The notes below the pieces were generated by a model that saw only the letters and a list, made by a program, of their open reading frames with translations, was not told where the DNA came from and did not search any database. This document shows positions 6,158 through 9,062 of a stretch of 9,062 nt of DNA, in pieces; within the stretch, counting starts at the first letter, position 1; every line of letters begins with the position of its first letter. Both the position numbers and the translations under genes were made by a program. The stretch comes from an uncultured Rhodospirillaceae bacterium (GTDB taxonomy: Bacteria; Pseudomonadota; Alphaproteobacteria; Thalassobaculales; Thalassobaculaceae): positions 1-9,062 of the forward strand of contig CALAHL010000133.1 of NCBI GenBank assembly GCA_937891725.1, written 5' to 3'.

Positions 6158-7980
6158 GAGGGTGTCTCCATTTTCGATAGGCCGGGGTCCAGACGCATCA
6201 GGGGGACCGGCTTTGACAGTCCTCGTACCATTGCGTCTTCCAGTTCGGGAAGGGTGCCTGCATCAAACAGTTCCGCCAGGACTTGCGCCACACCGGGATC
6301 CTCGGCCATTGCGCCGGAGACCACCACCTCACCCGATCGGGCCAACCCCTGCAGGCGTGCGGCCAGATTGACCATCGTGCCGAAATAGTCGAGCCGGTCA
6401 TTCAGCGTCACGGCAATACAAGCGCCGGAATGCAGGCCGACCTTGATCGCCACTTCGCCCAAGCCGCTTTGACGCCGGAACTCGTCGACTTGCCTTTGGA
6501 CAGCCAGCCCGGCCCGCATGGCGTCCGCCGGATCGGCGAAAGCAGCCATCACCGCATCGCCGATCGTCTTGACCACCGCGCCACGGTGTTTTCGGACGAT
6601 GGCCGCAAGAAAGGCGAAATGCTCTCGCACCAAATGATACGCGCCGGCATCTCCGACCCGGTCATAGAGGTTGGTCGAGCCGGCCAGATCGGTGAACATC
6701 AGGGCGACCTGAGAGATCGAGACTTCGTCGCCGGGCCGCAAGACCTGATCCGAGAACAGGTCATGGAACGCCTGCAGGGTCGTGACCTCATGGGCAGTCA
6801 GCACTTCGGCCACCCAGGCGCGGGACTCAACGACAGCGGTGCGTGTCCGGTCGCCGCGATTCTCCAAGCGGATCACGCCGGGCGGCGCGGGTGGCCCAAG
6901 ACTGACATGTTCTCCGTCCAGTATCAGGCTAGCTAGGCTGTCACCTGAAATCTCGATGTCCTGCTCGCCGCCGCGCTCCAGCGTCCGATATCGATAGGGA
7001 CCCGGAATCGGTGTGAACGGCAGATCCCGGGTCTCGCCCGGTGGAACTGCGGCCTGTACCAGCACATGCGGCAGGTTCATCGGACCAAACAGGCAGAATT
7101 CTCCGTTCTGAACCTGGCGAATGGCCGGAGAGGGATGGAAGGACAGCTCCACATTCCGCGCAAAGTCCCGCTCATAGGACACATTGCAGCTGCCGCAATG
7201 GATTTTCTCGGGCAGTTGATCCAGACGATCGGAGCTTCCTTTCGGCCCCCGACAGCGCGGACACAGTACGTCCCAGCGGCTTTCCAGAAGACCGGCGCGA
7301 ACAGCCTCGAGACACAGCTCCGTCGTATCGTGTGGCTCGACCTGCCATTGTCGGGCGAGGCGCTTCGGCCTGATCGCCATCAGGTCCATCTCTTGGGCTT
7401 CCACCACGAAGTCTGAAAGACGCCCAGACAGACCGTGGTCGTTTCCGCTCTCGGTAAGTTTTTCGATCGCTCGGGACCTTCTGGCGTCACTGCGGGCGTT
7501 CGGTTTGCCTGGTTTGATTTGAAAGGGACGCTCCCTGCGGCGTGCGGCAAAGGCCCGGATGTCGTCCATAAGCTTTGTGAACCCGCGTTCCGTCTTGGAG
7601 AAGAATCCGCCGGCGAGGAGCGCCCGCCCTAACAGGCCGGACGGTTCCGCAGTCAGGGAATAGTGGCAGACACATCCGTCCGTTGAGGGTTCGAGTTCCG
7701 CCTGCGCGATCAAGGTGCGAAAGGGTCCCTTCGAGAATCGCCGCTCATGCCGGAACCAGCGATCCCTGACCCATTCGACAGGAACCTCTTCCCATGCGAG
7801 AGCGATTCCCCCTACCTTCGCCTCAGCGAAGAACCGCATGCTGCCGTCATCCTGTTCGATCTCTCGGATGACGTGTTTTGGGAGCCCGGCCGCTTCATTG
7901 AACCGGGCGGTGTCCCCAAGTCCTTCCCAAACCGCTGCCGGAGGGCTGTCAAAGGTCCAGGTGAAAGTTCGTGTGGCCAT
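6154..7980 (-). CDS. SRPBCC - zinc ribbon (DUF5939-like) - class III adenylate cyclase fusion
   Basis: This is a soluble 608-residue multidomain signalling protein that probably makes cAMP from ATP. Residues 1-145 form an SRPBCC (START-like) helix-grip domain beginning MATRTFTWTFDSPPAAVWE, a fold that usually binds a hydrophobic ligand. A basic linker follows to about 180. The central region, about 185-410, contains a four-cysteine zinc ribbon, Cys240-x2-Cys243 and Cys262-x2-Cys265, and matches what I remember of DUF5939, a family found with cyclases. The catalytic domain spans about 420-600: metal aspartates Asp431 (FTDLAGST) and Asp475 (KTIGDAV), adenine-selecting Lys471 and Asp531 (LDYFG), and transition-state Asn538 and Arg542 (VNLAARL). 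All are present, so it should be active and ATP-specific. There is no transmembrane segment or signal peptide. I chose the ATG at 7980, with GGAA eight bases before it, over a TTG four codons upstream that overlaps that site. It overlaps the dehydrogenase start and follows the DUF455 gene by 44 bp. Confidence 0.9.
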   Translation of the reverse strand: MATRTFTWTFDSPPAAVWEGLGDTARFNEAAGLPKHVIREIEQDDGSMRFFAEAKVGGIALAWEEVPVEWVRDRWFRHERRFSKGPFRTLIAQAELEPSTDGCVCHYSLTAEPSGLLGRALLAGGFFSKTERGFTKLMDDIRAFAARRRERPFQIKPGKPNARSDARRSRAIEKLTESGNDHGLSGRLSDFVVEAQEMDLMAIRPKRLARQWQVEPHDTTELCLEAVRAGLLESRWDVLCPRCRGPKGSSDRLDQLPEKIHCGSCNVSYERDFARNVELSFHPSPAIRQVQNGEFCLFGPMNLPHVLVQAAVPPGETRDLPFTPIPGPYRYRTLERGGEQDIEISGDSLASLILDGEHVSLGPPAPPGVIRLENRGDRTRTAVVESRAWVAEVLTAHEVTTLQAFHDLFSDQVLRPGDEVSISQVALMFTDLAGSTNLYDRVGDAGAYHLVREHFAFLAAIVRKHRGAVVKTIGDAVMAAFADPADAMRAGLAVQRQVDEFRRQSGLGEVAIKVGLHSGACIAVTLNDRLDYFGTMVNLAARLQGLARSGEVVVSGAMAEDPGVAQVLAELFDAGTLPELEDAMVRGLSKPVPLMRLDPGLSKMETPS

Positions 7981-7986
7981 TTGAAG

Positions 7987-7990
7987 TTCC
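7987..7990 (-). promoter_or_regulatory. Ribosome binding site deciding the cyclase start
   Basis: On the minus strand this reads GGAA within TTGGAACTTCAA, immediately before the ATG at 7980. The spacing fits initiation at that ATG. The alternative TTG start at 7992 would put this motif inside the coding region and has no motif of its own. Confidence 0.45.
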
Positions 7991-8005
7991 AATGCGTCGA
8001 TGCGC

Positions 8006-8024
8006 TATCGGCTCTACGCCGATA
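8006..8024. repeat. Perfect 7-bp inverted repeat touching the DUF455 stop codon
   Basis: The plus strand reads tatcggc-tctac-gccgata: two perfectly complementary 7-base arms around a 5-base loop. It directly abuts the TGA of the DUF455 gene (8025-8027) and lies 25 bp before the cyclase ATG. As RNA on the minus strand it would form a short GC-containing stem-loop. No T-run follows, so a classical intrinsic terminator is unlikely. A partial terminator, an mRNA-processing or stability element, or a protein-binding operator are all possible. Confidence 0.5.
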
Positions 8025-8903
8025 TCAGCTCGCGCTCGACGTGGCCGCAAGCCGCTGTTTAGCGAGATATTCGTCACCGAGCGGTCCGTAGAATGCTGCC
8101 GAGAATCCTGCCAGATCGCGAGACGGGATGTTGAACGGCGGCTTGACCCCGCCTCTGAAATGGGTGCGCACAAGATTCTGCCAAGTCGGAATCGGCTCAA
8201 GCTCTTGGGCCGCACAAAGATAGTCGAACCACCGCTTACCGACAGCGACGTGTCCAATCTCGTCGTCATGAATCATTTGCAGTATGTCGGCTGAGTCCGG
8301 ATCTCCGACCTCTCGCATTCTTGCGACCATCGGAGGGGTGACGTCCAAGCCACGGGCTTCCAGCACCAGTGGAACGATTGCCAGCCGTGCAAGAGGGTCC
8401 GCCGCTGTGCTCTCGGCCGCCTGCCACAGACCATCATGGGCAGGCAAAGCGCCGTAGTGAGACTCCAGGGAATTCAGACGCTCGGAGAGGGCCAGGAAAT
8501 GCTTGGATTCCTCATCCGCAACACGGACCCAATCGTCGAAATAACCGATTGGCCAGTCGAGATCCGTGAATCGGGTAATCACATCCCACGACAGATCTAT
8601 GGCATTCAACTCGATATGCGCCAACGCGTGCAGGAGTGCGATGCGACCGGCCGGCAGGGCTGTGATCTTGCGTTTCTTCACCTCGCGTGGGGGTCGAAGT
8701 GCCGGCATGTCCGGCCGCGCCGGTCTCATGGGTGGCAACGCGGTACCGATTCCCTTGATGTCACCCGAGCGCCAAGCTTTGGCAACACGGCGGCCGGCTT
8801 CGGCCTTCGCGATAGGGTCGCCGGTTTCCAAAATTCGAACCGCAGACGCGGCAAGCCCCTCCGAGTGCTCTCCAATAGGGTCGAGCCTGCCAGGTTCGGT
8901 CAC
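8025..8903 (-). CDS. DUF455 family ferritin-like protein
   Basis: The product belongs to DUF455, a ferritin-like four-helix-bundle family distantly related to MiaE and expected to hold a diiron centre; its reaction is not established to my knowledge. Numbered from the GTG at 8903, the 292 residues show the full ligand set: Glu98 in HALAHIELNAIDL, Glu132 and His135 in DEESKHF, Glu182 in VLEARGLDV, and Glu215 and His218 in HDDEIGHVAVGKRWFDYL. The Pro/Arg-rich PPMRPARPDMPALRPPREV before the bundle, and the C-terminal VRTHFRGGVKPPFN, are hallmarks of the family. The frame also offers an ATG at 8975. That ATG lacks a ribosome site, and the extra 24 residues use uncharacteristic codons and do not resemble relatives. 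The GTG has GGGG eight bases upstream. It is the first recognised gene of the unit that continues into the cyclase and dehydrogenase genes. Confidence 0.88.
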   Translation of the reverse strand: MTEPGRLDPIGEHSEGLAASAVRILETGDPIAKAEAGRRVAKAWRSGDIKGIGTALPPMRPARPDMPALRPPREVKKRKITALPAGRIALLHALAHIELNAIDLSWDVITRFTDLDWPIGYFDDWVRVADEESKHFLALSERLNSLESHYGALPAHDGLWQAAESTAADPLARLAIVPLVLEARGLDVTPPMVARMREVGDPDSADILQMIHDDEIGHVAVGKRWFDYLCAAQELEPIPTWQNLVRTHFRGGVKPPFNIPSRDLAGFSAAFYGPLGDEYLAKQRLAATSSAS

Positions 8904-8911
8904 TCGAAGAA

Positions 8912-8915
8912 CCCC
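8912..8915 (-). promoter_or_regulatory. Ribosome binding site supporting the GTG start of the DUF455 gene
   Basis: On the minus strand this is GGGG, eight bases before the GTG at 8903. It decides the start over the ATG at 8975, upstream of which only a distant AGG (about 18 bases) is seen. Confidence 0.4.
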
Positions 8916-8916
8916 A

Positions 8917-9062
8917 TTATGCTTCCACCTTCCGTCCCTTTTCGCCGTATATTGAGATCGACACATCGGCGGCATCCGCTAGACGCGGATCACCTGGAGA
9001 CATACAAGCCAAGCGCTTTAATGAACGATCTATTGTCTCGTGGTCTTTGTTCCGGCAAGCGA
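8917..9062 (-). CDS. Possible 3' end of an upstream gene, cut by the right edge
   Basis: A minus-strand frame is open from the window edge to a TAA at 8919-8917, 47 codons, ending 13 bases before the GTG of the DUF455 gene. Its last residues read ISIYGEKGRKVEA. The polar, charged composition looks protein-like and the spacing to the next gene fits an operon. However, base composition is clearly lower in GC than the neighbouring genes, as in a promoter region, and another frame here is also open for 23 codons. No family is recognised. If it is not coding, this stretch is the leader and promoter of the DUF455-cyclase-dehydrogenase unit. Confidence 0.22.
   Translation of the reverse strand, partial: ACRNKDHETIDRSLKRLACMSPGDPRLADAADVSISIYGEKGRKVEA

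Noticed and set aside
6283..6936. 217-codon plus-strand open frame opposite the cyclase domain
   Set aside because: It covers the region encoding intact cyclase catalytic motifs on the other strand and has no independent support.
9021..9062. Plus-strand ATG at 9021 opening a frame to the right edge
   Set aside because: Only 14 codons are visible and the nearest purine-rich site is about 20 bases upstream, too far to support a start.

Overview
The window reads as part of an alphaproteobacterial chromosome, probably from the Rhodospirillales/Rhizobiales side of the class. The reasons are a high-GC sequence with tightly packed genes, a membrane-anchored mitochondrial-type cytochrome c divergent from kdsB-pheA, a monofunctional HisI, an inositol-monophosphatase-type HisN, and a DUF455 ferritin-like protein. 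No tRNA, rRNA, CRISPR array, insertion sequence or prophage gene is visible. Most of the window is housekeeping. The less ordinary part is the right-hand third.

Layout, left to right. At the left edge (1-153, minus) is a plausible but unrecognised gene start cut by the window. Next come pheA (prephenate dehydratase, phenylalanine synthesis) and kdsB (CMP-KDO synthetase, LPS core). Both are on the minus strand and overlap by ATGA in the order kdsB-pheA. A 246-bp divergent spacer (1820-2065) separates them from a plus-strand pair: the anchored cytochrome c and hisN (histidinol-phosphatase). hisN converges on hisI (phosphoribosyl-AMP cyclohydrolase, minus) with 9 bp between stops, so two histidine enzymes meet end to end. 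The start of hisI abuts the stop of an M20 metallopeptidase gene directly upstream of it on the minus strand.

The right third (5195-8903, minus) looks like one transcription unit. In transcription order it holds a DUF455 ferritin-like diiron-type protein, then a multidomain class III nucleotide cyclase, then a GhrA-type NADPH-dependent 2-hydroxyacid dehydrogenase. The cyclase has an N-terminal SRPBCC ligand-pocket domain, a central zinc ribbon region and a C-terminal catalytic domain with its ATP-cyclase residues intact. Cyclase and dehydrogenase overlap by ATGA. A perfect 7-bp inverted repeat sits between the DUF455 gene and the cyclase gene, touching the DUF455 stop codon. This cluster is the best candidate for an undescribed system: a soluble sensor-cyclase coupled to a redox enzyme and a ferritin-like protein. 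Its function cannot be read from sequence alone.

At the right edge (8917-9062, minus) an open frame ends just before the preferred GTG start of the DUF455 gene. It may be the tail of an upstream gene, or it may be chance.
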